Shown in pieces: positions 1 through 10,879 of a stretch of DNA of 64,000 bases. The stretch's first letter is position 1; every line of letters begins with the position of its first letter. Below the pieces are notes generated by a model, which saw nothing but the letters and a program-made list of their open reading frames with translations, was not told where the DNA came from and did no database searches. The DNA comes from Monodelphis domestica (lineage: Eukaryota > Chordata > Mammalia > Didelphimorphia > Didelphidae): the NCBI RefSeq assembly GCF_027887165.1, contig NC_077232.1, positions 79,001,483-79,065,482 on the forward strand, written 5' to 3'. The position numbers and the translations under genes were made by a program.

Positions 1-158
1 CCATTTCCTTCTCCAGTTCATTTTAGAGATGAGCAAACTTAGGCAAACAGGGTTAAGTGACTTGGCCAGGATCACACATTTAGATTCTGAGGTCACACTT
101 GCACTCGGGAAAATGAGTCTTCCTGACTCCGAGCCTAGCACTCTATCCATCACACCAC
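1..158 (-). repeat. MIR-like CORE-SINE
   Basis: The antisense core TTAAGTGACTTGGCCAGGAT and a flanking GATGAGCAAACTTAGG match the MIR-type core read in reverse. The end resembles the GATAGAGTGCTAGGC head of marsupial CORE-SINEs. Confidence 0.75.
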
Positions 159-394
159 TTCACTGTCCCTTCCATCCTTATCCAGTTTCTCAAAGATCCA
201 TAAGTCAGTGTCATCTGTTGAATCGTCATCTGTGTATCTTGTATCCAGAGGGTAGATGGAACCCCAGAGTCCTGGGTCCCTTTCACTTCTTTCTCTGCCA
301 TGTCCTCTGAGGATCTCTCTCATCAGCTCCCATGATTTCAATACAGATGGCTTCCAGATCTGGTCTCTGTCCTGAGTTCCTTCTGTCTACATCA

Positions 395-780
395 CCAGTG
401 ACCGATAGGACATCTCCTTGATGTCTCATAAAGATCTCAAACTCAAAATGTCCAGAGCAGAGTTCAACATCTCTCTTAAAACCTGCCTCTCCTCCTAACG
501 TCCCTGATTCTCTCAATGGCACCACCATCCTCCCAGTCACCCAGGTTGACAAGCTTGGGATCATCCTTGATGCTTTTCTTTCCTTCACCCTTTACATCCA
601 ATCAGTTGCCAAGTGCTATTGATTCTGCCACCACCACCCTCAATCTGCCCCTTCCCTTCACCACCACAGACACTGTCCTAGATCAGACACTTATCAGCTC
701 TTGCGTAGACTTTGGGAAAAGTCTTCTAACTAATCTGATTGTATACAACCTCCTCTCTCTCCATTCCAAACTCCACAAGC
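395..780 (+). repeat. L2-type LINE fragment (end of reverse transcriptase)
   Basis: One frame reads VTQVDKLGIILDAFLSFTLY then IQSVAKC. This matches the LGVILDSSLSF...HIQSVAK signature near the C-terminal end of L2-clade reverse transcriptases. Stops and indels interrupt it, so it is an ancient dead copy. Confidence 0.65.
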
Positions 781-782
781 TG

Positions 783-1065
783 CTAAATTAATATTCATTC
801 ATTCTTCCTTTCATTTCTTTCTCCCTTTCTCTTTTCTTTCTTCTCTTCTTCTTTCTTCCTCCTTTCCTTTCTCTTTTTTATTCCCTATTTTTCCTTAACT
901 CCTTCCTTTTTCTCTTTCTTTCTCTCTCATTTCTTTCTTTCTTCATCCCTTCTTTCTCTTTCTTTTCTTTCTTTATATTCATTTCTTCCTTCTTTTCTTT
1001 GTCTGACTATTGTTTCATTCTCTTTTCTTTCTTTGTCTCTGTCTTTTTTTCTGTGTCTATCTTGC
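783..1065. repeat. CT-rich (TTTC/TTCC) degenerate microsatellite
   Basis: This is an almost pure pyrimidine tract of TTTC, TTCC and CTCT units with few purines. It is low-complexity DNA and no gene was seen. Confidence 0.85.
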
Positions 1066-1119
1066 TCACTAGCAGTGAACAGTGCAACTCACAGGTTTGA
1101 TCCCACTGTTAATTTTTTT

Positions 1120-1858
1120 AAACCCCTACTTTCTGCCACCTCACACCTATCAGATTGGCCAATGTGACAGGAAAGGAAAGTGATAAATGTTGGAGGGAAT
1201 GTGGTAAAAGTGGAACACTGATGCATTGTTGGTGGACTTGTGAACTGATTCAACCATTCTGGAGGGCAATTTGGAGGATCTTTAAAAGAATGTAAACCCT
1301 TTGAACCTGTACTATGTGTCATCCCCTCCCCTACCTGAGTAGCTTGACCTGTCCATCAACATTCCAGACATAACACAGTTGCACCAGGTTTTGTGTCCAT
1401 GTACGTGCTGTACATCAATAAAAGTCAAGGCTTTGGACTTGGGGGCGGGGGGGGGGAGGAGGAGCGAGAAGATAATGAAAAAAGAAGAAGCAGGAACAGA
1501 GCAGGCAGGGGAAGAGGCAAGGAGGAAGAGACTTGCAGTCTAGGGACCACGTAATCAGGTTACTTAGAGGAATGATTGTCTACCCTTTCTAATAAACTTT
1601 ATAAAATATATATCTGGGTAGAAATATTATTTCAATTCTTACAACTACTACTCCTGGGTCTGTATCCCAAAGAGATAATGAAAAATAGGAAAGGACCTAC
1701 TTGTACAAAAATATTTATAGCAGCTCTTTGTGTTATGGCAAAGAATTGGAAATTGAGGGGATGCTCATCAATTGGAGAACGGCTGGACAAATTGTGGCAT
1801 TCTTTATGGTTTTATTTTTGGGATTTGGGTTTTGTATAAGTGTGCTCTTACAACACTG
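1120..1858 (+). repeat. L1 3' end, split by an LTR insertion
   Basis: The halves 1120-1314 and 1648-1858 together reproduce the marsupial L1 3' region: CCATTCTGGAGGGCAATTTG, then CTGGGTCTGTATCCCAAAGA, then GCAGCTCTTTGTG. The intervening 329 bp is a solo LTR. Confidence 0.85.
1315..1643 (+). mobile_element. Solo LTR inserted in L1, TSD ACTA
   Basis: This 329 bp segment begins TGTGTCATCC and ends AATTCTTACA, giving the TG...CA termini of retroviral LTRs. It is flanked by the direct repeat ACTA (1311-1314 and 1644-1647) and interrupts an L1 whose sequence resumes exactly after the repeat. It contains AATAAA-type signals near 1420 and 1590 and a G-rich stretch at 1441-1460. A 4 bp duplication fits a gammaretrovirus-like (class I) ERV. 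No internal region remains. Confidence 0.75.
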
Positions 1859-1859
1859 G

Positions 1860-2595
1860 CAAAACTAGTTCTTGCCCTCCAGGAGTCCCCATTCCAAGGA
1901 GGAGGAGGGAAGGGAAACCAAAAGTACTCTCTACTCATTTTGTATAGATTTTCGTTTTCTTATTGGGATACATGCACACGAAAAGTTTCTGGAAACTGTA
2001 AAGTCCCACCTCATTTACCCACATGACAGAGAAGAAGCTTCTCCCCTAATTGCTCTCAGGTCACGGATATCTTCTGGGCCCCTAGAAAGGAATGTGCAGG
2101 GAAAATGGTCCAAAGATGTCAGCCCTGGAATGACAGCCAGCAGCTGAGGACCCATCAGAGGCAGCAAATAACAATAACATAGCCATCATGGCAACAGCAG
2201 CTCCGTGGAGCTGTGGACGCTACCCAGGGAGCCTTCGAGGGAGGGAAGGTCAGCATCATCGTCATCACAGGCCTTTTGGGCGGACCAAGAGCCTCTCCTC
2301 GGGATGGCCCTGGTATGAATCAATTGGCTTTCGTTCACCTGCTCCTCTTACTCAGTCTGGGCTCATGGGCCAGCGATGAAGAGGATTGTGGTTGGATCTG
2401 AGTGGGTTAGGGCTGATGCTTAAGGGCTTGTTCCCAAGGCTCACTCTTCTCTGTGAATATTGGGGCTCTGATTGACACCTTAGCCAGACTTTTTAAAGAG
2501 CTGAAACTTCTAAATCTTCATTTTCCCATGGGGTAATAAGGGACTTCTACTGCAATGGAAGCTCCAAAGGTCATTTTCTCTAATAAAATATTTTT
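1860..2595. other. Intergenic, no recognised feature
   Basis: Short overlapping open frames lie at 2188-2401 without protein-like similarity or splice context. I see no repeat family here. Confidence 0.5.
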
Positions 2596-2598
2596 CTG

Positions 2599-2857
2599 GG
2601 GCAGCTAGGAAGCTCAGAGGATAGAGTGACAGTCCTGGAACTGGGATGCTTGCCTCTCTTCTATCTTTTTTTAAACCCTGACCTTCTATCTTAGAATCTT
2701 AGAAATTATGTATTGGTTCTAAGGCAGAAGAGCAGTAAGGGCTAGGCAGTGGGGGTTAAGTGATTTGCCCAGGGTCACTTAGTTAGGAAGTGTCCAGTGT
2801 CCAAGGCCAGATTTGACCCTAGGACCTCCCGTGTCTAGGTCTGCCCAGCTGCCCCCT
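2599..2857 (-). repeat. Marsupial tailed CORE-SINE, antisense, with a sense head fragment
   Basis: The segment 2665-2857 is the reverse complement of the SINE, from AAACCCTGACCTTCTATCTT to GCCCAGCTGCCCC. A short sense-oriented head, GGGGCAGCTAGGAAGCTC, lies at 2599-2640, forming an inverted pair. Confidence 0.85.
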
Positions 2858-2880
2858 CTTCTATCTTTAATTGATATTAT

Positions 2881-3075
2881 GGGGGGCAACTAGGTGGCTC
2901 AGTGGATTGAGAGCCAGACCTGGAGATGAAAAGTCCTGGATTCAGTCTCAGCTTCTTACCTAGCTTCATGTCACTAGACAAGTCACTTAAGCCCAATTAT
3001 CTAGTCCTTACTGCTCTTCTACCTTGGAACTGATACTTAAATCAATTCTAAGACAGAGTTAAGAATTTTAAACTA
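2881..3075 (+). repeat. Marsupial tailed CORE-SINE
   Basis: A full head (AGGTGGCTCAGTGGATTGAG), core and tail (AATTCTAAGACAG) are present in order. Confidence 0.9.
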
Positions 3076-3129
3076 CACATATATATACAAATATATATTT
3101 AATAAAAGTAGACATATAAAATGATCCTG

Positions 3130-3290
3130 AGAGGTAAATATTATTATTTCCCCATTATAGACAGGGAAACTGAGGCAGACAGAAGTTAAGTTGTCTAAGG
3201 ACACAAAGCTAAGTAAGAAACTGAGACTGGGCATGAATTTAGGTCTGTCCTGACTCTAGATCTAGCTCTCCACCTACCATCCCATCTGTA
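3130..3290 (-). repeat. MIR-like CORE-SINE
   Basis: It shows ACAGGGAAACTGAGGCAGAC followed by AAGTTAAGTTGTCTAAGGAC, the antisense MIR core. Confidence 0.75.
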
Positions 3291-3387
3291 ACCTCATTAC
3301 TCTCTCCCTGTGTCCATTCCCACTTCTGCTCCTTTGCTCATCCTATTTACTACCCACCCACTTCCTCTCCCTATTTAAATCCCATCC

Positions 3388-3505
3388 ATCTGCCCATCAC
3401 TTGGAAACTGGCTGGACAGAGTAGAGCATATGAATGATATGGAATCCCATTGTGCTGTAAGAAATGATGAAAGAGACTATTCCCAAAGAACCTGGAGAGC
3501 TTCAT
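3388..3505 (+). repeat. L1 3' end fragment
   Basis: It matches the L1 3' segment with TGGAATCCCATTGTGCTGTA followed by AGAAATGATGAAAGAGA. Confidence 0.7.
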
Positions 3506-3599
3506 TTGTGTGATGTGGGGGCCAAAAGAGCCAATATAAGCTCAAGCTGAATCAAGAGAGGCAAAGCTTCTAGGTGTAAGGCAGTGGGGATCCTTCTGT

Positions 3600-4075
3600 T
3601 CTAAGCTGTGGCCAGAGACGACATCTGGAATACCACGTTCTGCTCTGGGTACCACCAGCTCAGAAAGACATTGATAATCTGGAGAGCATGTAGGGAAGGG
3701 GGACCAGGACAATAAACAGCCTGGTCTTCATGACACATGGTGATGGATGGGAGGAACCAGGCACACTTAGCCTGGAGAAGAGAGTCTGGAGTCTGGGGAG
3801 GTGAGACAAAATAACTATCTTTAAATATTAGAAAAGGACTGACACATTTTTGTTTGGTCCCATTGATCACAACCAATAGGCATCACAAAAATAGCAATTT
3901 AGGAAAAGCTTCCTAAACAACTGAAACCATCAAAGAATAGAAGGTTAGGATTTCTCTTCTTTGGAGGTCCTCAAAGGGAAGCTGGATGGTCATTGGTTGG
4001 GTACGTTGGCTACGTCATAGTGGGGATGAGTCCTTTTTGGGTATGGGTGAGATTAGCTGGCTGCCATCTCTGAAA
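3600..4075 (+). repeat. CR1/L3 LINE 3' region
   Basis: The order of motifs is that of CR1/L3 3' ends: GGAATACCACGTTCTGCTCT, AAAGACATTGATAATCTGGA, TTAGCCTGGAGAAGAGA, AAAAGCTTCCTAAACAA, then GGAGGTCCTCAAAGG. Confidence 0.8.
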
Positions 4076-4079
4076 GTTC

Positions 4080-4900
4080 AGAGGAAATAGAAATAGCCCA
4101 AGATTACCTGTGATTTTTTAGTTGCCATATCACATATTGAGCTTGTAGTCCACTAAAAGCCCCAGAACTTTTTCAGACAAACTGCAGACAATGCCTCCGC
4201 CATCTTGGATTTGGATCAATTGTGTGATGAAGAACACTAGCAACAGGGAAGCCTTTGGAGGGCAGGGCCAGATCTGTTCCTCCTCTCACCTCTATACCAT
4301 AACTAGGCACATAAGAGACACATAAGGAAAGCCTTGGTGACAAGGGTGGGATGGCGGCAGGGAGGTAAGACTTTGCTACAGCAGCTCTGGCCTGTTTACC
4401 TCCTTGTTTGGCCTCCTCTAGACCAAGCAATGTTCACTGGAGGCTTCTTGTGACTTCTTGAGGTCTTTGAAGAACCCCCATGTACCTTGTACTCCAGCAT
4501 CACGTCCCCCCAGCCTTGTGAGGAATGTGCGATGGAGAAGACTTCCGCTTGCTACAGCTGGTCAGGCCCTGGGGGGGCTGGGAGGGAGGTGGGGGAGGCT
4601 GAGGCTGTCAGCCATGATGTAACTTGATATAAACAGGTTGTAATCGTGATAATCCTGGGAATTCACATTGATTTATTCAGGCCAGCAGTTCCACTGTGCA
4701 AGCTCAGAGACAGCTGGTCGCCCTGCCTGCCCAGAGCAGCCAAGAGTATGTGCCTCTCACATGCTGAATTCCATGAATAGGAAAGCAAAATGAGCAACTG
4801 GAGGAAAAAAACTTCGTATTTCTATGCTATCCCATCAAAATTGGAATAAAGAAGGCAGAGCAGGCAATATAAGAGTCAAAAGACCAACTCTGGTGCTCTA
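4080..4900. other. Intergenic, unique-looking sequence
   Basis: No repeat was recognised. The part at 4600-4745 is less AT-rich, lacks long homopolymers and could be a conserved non-coding element, but nothing in a single sequence proves this. Confidence 0.35.
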
Positions 4901-4904
4901 CATT

Positions 4905-5600
4905 CTCGGGTCTAAGGTCCTTCCCAGTTCTGACATTCAAACCTTTTCCTCCCAGCCTGACAGTCCATATTCTATGTTCTAGCCTCATTCTCAGCTCTCA
5001 TGTTCCATATTGTATGTTCCAAGATCTTTTCCAGCTGACATTCTACTTTCTGTGTTCTAAGGTCCCATGTTCCATGATCTAATTTCTCACCCAACTCTGA
5101 AATTCTACTTTCTGTGTTCTAAGGTCCCTTCCATGTTCCATGATCTAATTTCTCACCCAACTCTGAAATTCTACTTTCTGTGTTCTAAGGTCCCTTCCAT
5201 GTTCCATGATCTAATTTCTCACCCAACTCTGAAATTCTACTTTCTGTGTTCTAAGGTCCCTTCCATGTTCCATGATCTAATTTCTCACCCAACTCTGAAA
5301 TTCTACTTTCTGTGTTCTAAGGTCCCTTCCATTTTCTCTGACCTAATGATCCTCCCAACTCTGACACTCTACATTCTATATTCTATGGTTCTCCTCTTGG
5401 TTCATAATCTCTGTTGTATGTTCTAAAATCACTCTCAGCTCTAATGTTCTAAGGTTCCTCCCAGCTCTAATATTCTAGGTTCTAAAGTCTAAAGTTAGCC
5501 TGAGTTCTAATATTCTATATCCCTTTTATTAAGGACCCTTCAAGCATTCTATGTTCTATGTTCTAAGTGACCTTCCAAGTTCTGAAATCCCTAGCTTTAC
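4905..5600 (+). repeat. Minisatellite with four near-identical 66 bp units
   Basis: Units starting at 5067, 5133, 5199 and 5265 are almost identical, each containing CATGATCTAATTTCTCACCC and TGTGTTCTAAGGTCCC. More diverged half-units of about 33 bp (TTCTAAGGTCCCTCCCAGCT-type) extend on both sides to about 4905 and 5600. The array gives a spurious repetitive open frame at 5067-5426. The basic motif resembles the tail of CR1/L3 LINEs, so expansion from such a tail is likely. Confidence 0.9.
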
Positions 5601-6090
5601 AATTCCGCAATTTGCCCACTCATTATGGGTCTACACCCAAGCACAAATGAAAAACCCTCAGCCAGGCGTGTTTCTCTGGAATGTACTTTCATGCCTACTT
5701 GGGGCAGAGGAGTGAATCAGGAGAGGAAAAGAGTAGGCTGGGTTACTCCCTCTCAGTCCTTGGCCAGATGGTTGGAGAATGAGACTAGACTTCTGGGAAG
5801 CTGTGACTCTCAGAATTAAGTACTTAGCATTGGGCAGGTGGTTTCTTGAAGTACTTCAGGGCTCCAGGAAGTAGCCAGGTGAGTCATTTACCATCAGATT
5901 GTTTCTGGATAATCAGTGGAAGTGGGAATGGAGTCCAGGGGTAGAATCAGGGAAGCAGAACCCACCCCCAAAGAAAAGTTACATCTTCAATCATTCCTTT
6001 AGCCCCTCTGGGTCAACCAGCAGCTTCACAACATTAGGGTGATTCTGCATTGAGAAGCAGTGAGAGGAAGGGCAGGAAATGATAGAGGAA
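5600..6090. other. Intergenic, no recognised feature
   Basis: No repeat family, RNA gene or coding signal was recognised. Confidence 0.5.
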
Positions 6091-6091
6091 T

Positions 6092-6205
6092 GGCTTTGGA
6101 GCCAGAAGCCCTAGAATCAAATCCTACTATATGACTTTGGATAGATCACTTATGTACCCAAAAGTCATTTCCATTATCTGTAAAATAGAGATGAGAGGAA
6201 TAAAC
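6092..6205 (+). repeat. MIR-like CORE-SINE fragment
   Basis: It shows TTTGGAGCCAGAAGCCCTAG, then ACTTTGGATAGATCACTTAT and TTATCTGTAAAATAGAGATG, the sense MIR core and tail. Confidence 0.75.
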
Positions 6206-6830
6206 CCATGATTAACCTTGGCCTCGTCCTTACAATGGAGGTTCTGGAGGAGCAAGTGAAGTGGAAGGAAATCTTGGAAGGGGTAGGATTGGAGATGGAT
6301 CTTGAAGGATGAATTAGGTTTGAGCAAATGAATTTGGAAGGTAGGAAGCAAGAAGATAGAAGTGGGATGGTGTTGGGGTGTGGGTAGGGGGTAAGGGTAG
6401 GGATAAGACTGGAGAGGTCAGATGGGACTAAACCGTGAGGGACTTTGAACACTAGGTATTTACACGGCATACTGAGTAACTTGTTCTTCATAGTTCCCAG
6501 GGAATTGAAGAACAGCACAAATACACTTAAATTCCAAATTATTGTGAAACTACATCCAGAGACCTCATCTGGGAGCTTATATAGCATGTCTTCCTCATTC
6601 AAATCAGCCAGGCAGGAAAGAATTTACCCATGGAATCTTTTGTCTGCCTCTGGTTCCTTTTCAGTCACCAAGAAAGAAATCCCTTTTTTATGACTACAAC
6701 TTAGGGAGGCCAAATCAATATAAATATATTACATACTTAGGTATATATCTGTATAGTATTATGAATTAGGAAGCAGGGCCCTTCCATTACACATCATCCA
6801 AAATAATAGAATCATACCCAGACTTTCTGC
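6205..6830. other. Intergenic, possible old unassigned repeat then unique DNA
   Basis: The stretch 6230-6450 is purine-rich and resembles old interspersed repeats seen in mammals, but I cannot name the family. Nothing was recognised in 6450-6830. Confidence 0.35.
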
Positions 6831-6834
6831 ACAA

Positions 6835-8710
6835 TTAGACTCCCTCTAAGACCCTTGGTGATGACAAAGTTTTGAGAAGTTATATGTATCATTTCTTCAT
6901 CTAATAATGTAAACAGTTTAAACTTTTTTTAGTCCCTTACAATTTTGTCTCATTTTTCTCTTTTTATGCTTCTTGAGTTCTGTGTTTGAATATCAAGACT
7001 TCTCTTTATCTCTGATCTTTTCCTCAGGAATATTTGAAAGTTCTCTATTTTCATTAAATGTCTATGCCCTTCCCCTAATTAAGTTTTACTGGATAACTTA
7101 TTCTTGGTTATAATCCTAGATCCTTTGCTTTCTAGAATATCATATTCTAATTCCTCCATTCCATTATAGTGGTGGTGACTAAATCTTGTATGATCCTGAC
7201 TACAGCTCCACAACATTTGAATTCTCTCTTTCTCACTATTTGGATTATTTTCTCCTTGACCTAGTAATTCTGGATTTGGCTACAATATTCCTGGGATCTT
7301 TCATGTTGGGATTTCTTTCAGGAGGTTGTGAGTGGATTCTTTCATTTTTTACTTTGTACTTTAATTCAAAGATATCTGGACAGTTTTCCTTTATAATTTC
7401 TTGAAATATGATGTCTGATTTTTTTTTGTTCATGACTTTCCTCTAGTAGCATGATTCTTAATTATCTCTCCATGATATCTTTTCTAGATCAGATGTTTTT
7501 CCTTTCAGATATTTCTTTTTTTTCTATTCTTCAGTTTTTTGTTCTATTATTTCTTGAGGTCTCTTGGCATCATTAGCCAACTTACAGAAAATCTCTTTCT
7601 ATAATTTTATTGGACAGTTATTTCTTTTCCAATTTTTCCTCAATTTCTCAAATATTATGTTTTGCGAGCCTTTTTTCACCCTCTTTTAGAAATTTTCTTT
7701 CTTTAGTTCTTATTTTAATTCTTCTAGGAATTCTTATTGAACTTGTTTCCAATCTGCATTTTTCTTGGAAGCCTTGCTTACACATGTTTTCAAGTCATTA
7801 TCTTCTTCTTTCAGCTTTCCTGTCTTCAGCTTTCTTTTCATTATAGTAGGTTTTTATAGCCAGGTTCTTTTTTTGTTGTTTATTTATTTGCTTCTTCTTC
7901 TAACCTACTTTATGTTAGTGTTGGACTCTGCTCACTTCTAGGAAGGATGTTTGGCCTTTTTAAATCCTTATGCTGCTTCCGCAGCTTAGTCTAGGACCCA
8001 CAAGTTTTCACTGCTTCCAAAGCAATGTGATCTGACAAAATATCTGTTCAAAGCCCTTCTGATCTGAGTTCTACAAGTTCCTGACCCAGGTTAGGATCTG
8101 TTGGCTTATATGTAATTGAATTTCAGTAGGCTCACTGAATTTAGTCACTGTTAGACACACTGGAGATTCTGCAATTTCAGAGCAATTAAATTATTGGCTC
8201 CCCTTTGTTCTGGGTTTCCTGCTTTGATTTTTCCATTATAGACTCAGGTGGTGTGCTAAAGGCCCATCACTTCTGAGTCATTGCTCAGTTTCTGTGGTCA
8301 GAGCCACAAAACTAATTTCTAGAATTGTTTTATGCTCAGTACTCTACAAGGGTCCCATGCTCAGTTGCAGCTATTCCTTTCAGCCCTAGATCTATAACCT
8401 AGAACTAGGTAACGAGTGACACACTTGATAGATGACACCCATTCCTGCCCTTAGTGCTAGTTCAGGTATCCCCCTGAGATTTCCTTTTGCCTCAGTGCAT
8501 CTTGCCCTGATACTCTATTTTTCTGTCATATCACTGCTGCCAGTGCCACTGAGCTATACTCCTAGGCACCCCTCCTCACACAATGTCTGCAGGCCTGTCA
8601 GTCTATAAGCTACCCAGGATTGGAAAAACAACTCATTATTACTTTTTCTTGGCTTCCTAATCAGAATTCATTCTGGCACATTTTCTAGGTTGTTATGGAG
8701 GAAGTGAAAT
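6835..8710 (-). mobile_element. L1 5' half, antisense (ORF1 remnant and 5'UTR)
   Basis: The minus strand at 7245-7433 reads SDIIFQEIIKENCPDIFELK and then PRNIVAKSRITRSRRK, the RRM domain of L1 ORF1p. The C-terminal domain follows at about 7060-7200, and a coiled-coil coding region lies at 7500-7850. The remainder to about 8710 is compatible with an L1 5'UTR. Stops and indels interrupt ORF1, so the copy is dead. Nothing of ORF2 is present. Confidence 0.75.
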
Positions 8711-8794
8711 GGAAGCCATGGGCAAAAATGCTGACTGTCACTTCAACATCTTGACTCCACTTCCCAAAGTGAGTTGTTGATCAATATGGGCTGG

Positions 8795-8865
8795 ATGATC
8801 AAGGGAAGGATTAGATGGATTCTGAGGTCCCTTCCACACCTCTGGGATTCTGTGGGACTGTAAGT
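8795..8865 (+). repeat. CR1/L3 LINE 3' tail
   Basis: It contains GGATTCTGAGGTCCCTTCCA and CTGGGATTCTGTG, the typical tail. Confidence 0.65.
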
Positions 8866-8889
8866 GGGAGCTGACATGGATAAAAGATC

Positions 8890-9065
8890 ACAGAAACATT
8901 GATTTAGAGCTGAAAGTGACCTTAGAGACCCCGTTCAACTACTTTCAATTTACACATGAAACTGAAGCTGAAGGGTTAAATGACTTTTACAAGGTCACAC
9001 TGTTGTAAACTGCAGAAGTAGAATTCAAATGCAAGTCCTTGGACTCAAAATATAGCGCCTTAAAA
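8890..9065 (-). repeat. MIR-like CORE-SINE
   Basis: It shows ACACATGAAACTGAAGCTGA and AAATGACTTTTACAAGGTCA, the antisense MIR core. Confidence 0.7.
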
Positions 9066-9069
9066 ATAT

Positions 9070-9590
9070 AGTGCCTTTCCTACTAAATTTCATTAGGAAA
9101 TTAGGAAAATTCACAGTTAGGAAAGGATAGGATAGGATCTAAGTATGGAGAGTGGTATAGGTTAGAGAGATTTTAATTTGACAGGAAAAGAATAATATGG
9201 TATTGGATTAGAAAGCTAGAATGGCCCCAGATTGGGAAGGACATTGGGTGCCAGGATGAAAGGAATTTGTCTTGGGGAAATGGACTAGCCCAACTGCTCT
9301 CCATGGGGAAATTAGGTTTGGAGGTACCATATCTTCTGGCCTGTTCACTATTCAAAGGAAGTCTGGTACCTGGGATGTTTTGGCAGTGACTGATGGGTGT
9401 CATTAGTCAAGGGGGAGCTGTCAAAGCACATGAAGATTCTGGGAAGGGTGGGTAAGAACCAAAGGGGGTAAAAATAAGGGAGATGGGGGAAAGAAGGAAA
9501 GGGGAACTGCAGTTCTTGTGATTCCTGTAGATCTGTCTTTTCTCCTTGCCTTCTTCTCTCCCCTTACCACTCTAAGCTAAACCTTTCAAG
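9070..9590. other. Intergenic, no recognised feature
   Basis: This is purine-rich sequence without an identifiable family or gene. Confidence 0.45.
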
Positions 9591-9594
9591 ACAC

Positions 9595-9785
9595 TTTCTC
9601 ATCCATTTTCTCATTGTAGCCTCAAATAGACTTGGAAAGTGAGCAAGGAGAGATCGTTATCTCCATTTTACAGATATGGAAATTGAGGATCACAGAGGAA
9701 AAGTGACTTTGCCAAAGTCACATAAGTTGGCAACAGGACCAGGACTACTGTTGAATTCTAATATTTTTCTGACTCCTAATGATGG
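9595..9785 (-). repeat. MIR-like CORE-SINE
   Basis: It shows TCCATTTTACAGATATGGAA and AAAGTGACTTTGCCAAAGTC. Confidence 0.75.
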
Positions 9786-9822
9786 TCTCTGATTTCATCC
9801 TTTTTCCCCTCCATCAACTGAG

Positions 9823-9847
9823 GGTTAGACTATCAGTCAGTCTAACC
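9823..9847. other. Perfect 9 bp inverted repeat (hairpin)
   Basis: GGTTAGACT and AGTCTAACC are separated by 7 bases. No factor-binding or RNA-gene identity is apparent. Confidence 0.6.
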
Positions 9848-9989
9848 GACCACGGACTGAAGGCATAAAGTGGACCTCAGTTCCTCCCTTTGTAAAATAA
9901 AGCAGGTGAACTAATTCTTTTCAGTTCTGTTGGGTTGTGACCCTACTATTTATTCTGTTAAAGTGAAATGATCAGATTCCATGGTATTT

Positions 9990-10150
9990 TGCCTAGCAAA
10001 GACTTGGAGCCCAAATTTCAAAATATCCCTCTAACACTTCGTAGCTATGTGGTGAAGTCGTTTTCCCTCTCTTACTTGTAAAACAAGTATAATAACACTT
10101 GTACTTAGAGGATCATCTTAAGGAAAGCGTTTTGTAGATCTTAAAGTCAT
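9990..10150 (+). repeat. MIR-like CORE-SINE fragment
   Basis: It shows CTCTTACTTGTAAAACAAGT followed by a decayed MIR 3' part (AAAGCGTTTTGTAGATCTTA). Confidence 0.6.
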
Positions 10151-10204
10151 TAGAGAAATGTGATTTGTTTTAACCCAGCCTATGGCTATTCCAGTAAAAA
10201 GCAG

Positions 10205-10336
10205 GGGGCGACTAGCTGTGTGACCCTGGGCAAGTCACTTGACCCCTATTGCCTAGCCCTTACCACTCTTCTGCCTTGGAGCCAATACCCAGTATTGACT
10301 CCAAGACGGAAGGTAAGGGTTTAAAAAAAAAAAAGC
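10205..10336 (+). repeat. Marsupial tailed CORE-SINE, 5'-truncated
   Basis: It starts in the core (CTAGCTGTGTGACCCTGGGC) and has the full tail AGTATTGACTCCAAGACGGA with poly(A). Confidence 0.9.
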
Positions 10337-10494
10337 AGGGGGCGGGGGGAGAGGAGAATATCCAAATATCCTCTTACCTAATTCCCAAGATTCTATTGCC
10401 ATCGTCATTTGACCAGACCCATGATTTCAGCAATATAAAGAACTCCCAGTAAGGTCACTCTGTCGATACAGATTAGCACCTTCTCGGTACCTCA

Positions 10495-10795
10495 TGATGC
10501 TAATGATTTCTTGAAATATAATGTCTAGGCTATTATTTTTAATTGTATTTAATTAGTCAATTTAGAACATTATTCCTTGGTTACAAGAATCATATTCTTT
10601 CCCTCACCTCCCCCACCCCTTCCCATAGCCAACGCATAATTCCACTGAGTTTTACATATGTCCTTGATCAGAACGTACATCCATGTTATTGATGTTTTAG
10701 GCTATTATTTTTGTGGATGGCTTTCAAGTAGTCTGATGCTTCTTAAATTATCTCTCTTCAATCTATTTTCTTATAATGCTAGAAAGTTACCTGGG
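10495..10795 (-). repeat. L1 ORF1 fragment carrying a nested L1 insertion
   Basis: Antisense ORF1 sequence (ATTTCTTGAAATATAATGTC, then AAATTATCTCTCTTCAATCT) is split by a younger 157 bp L1 3' end at 10541-10697. Confidence 0.75.
10541..10697 (-). mobile_element. 5'-truncated L1 3' end, 15 bp TSD
   Basis: The insert is the reverse complement of the L1 3' terminus, with CACTGAGTTTTACATATG in the body and GGTTACAAGAATCATATTC near its end. It is flanked by the perfect direct repeat TAGGCTATTATTTTT at 10526-10540 and 10698-10712, a normal product of target-primed reverse transcription. Confidence 0.85.
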
Positions 10796-10879
10796 ACCAC
10801 CAAGATAAAGTGACTCACCCAGGGTCTCTCAGACTATATATATCAGAGATAGGACTTGAACTCATCCTTTCCCTACTGA

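Noticed and set aside
5067..5330. Direct repeats resembling a CRISPR array
   Set aside because: The units are contiguous with no unique spacers, and the sequence is mammalian nuclear DNA.
5067..5426. 119-codon repetitive open frame
   Set aside because: It is a translation of the 66 bp minisatellite. The unit length happens to be divisible by three.
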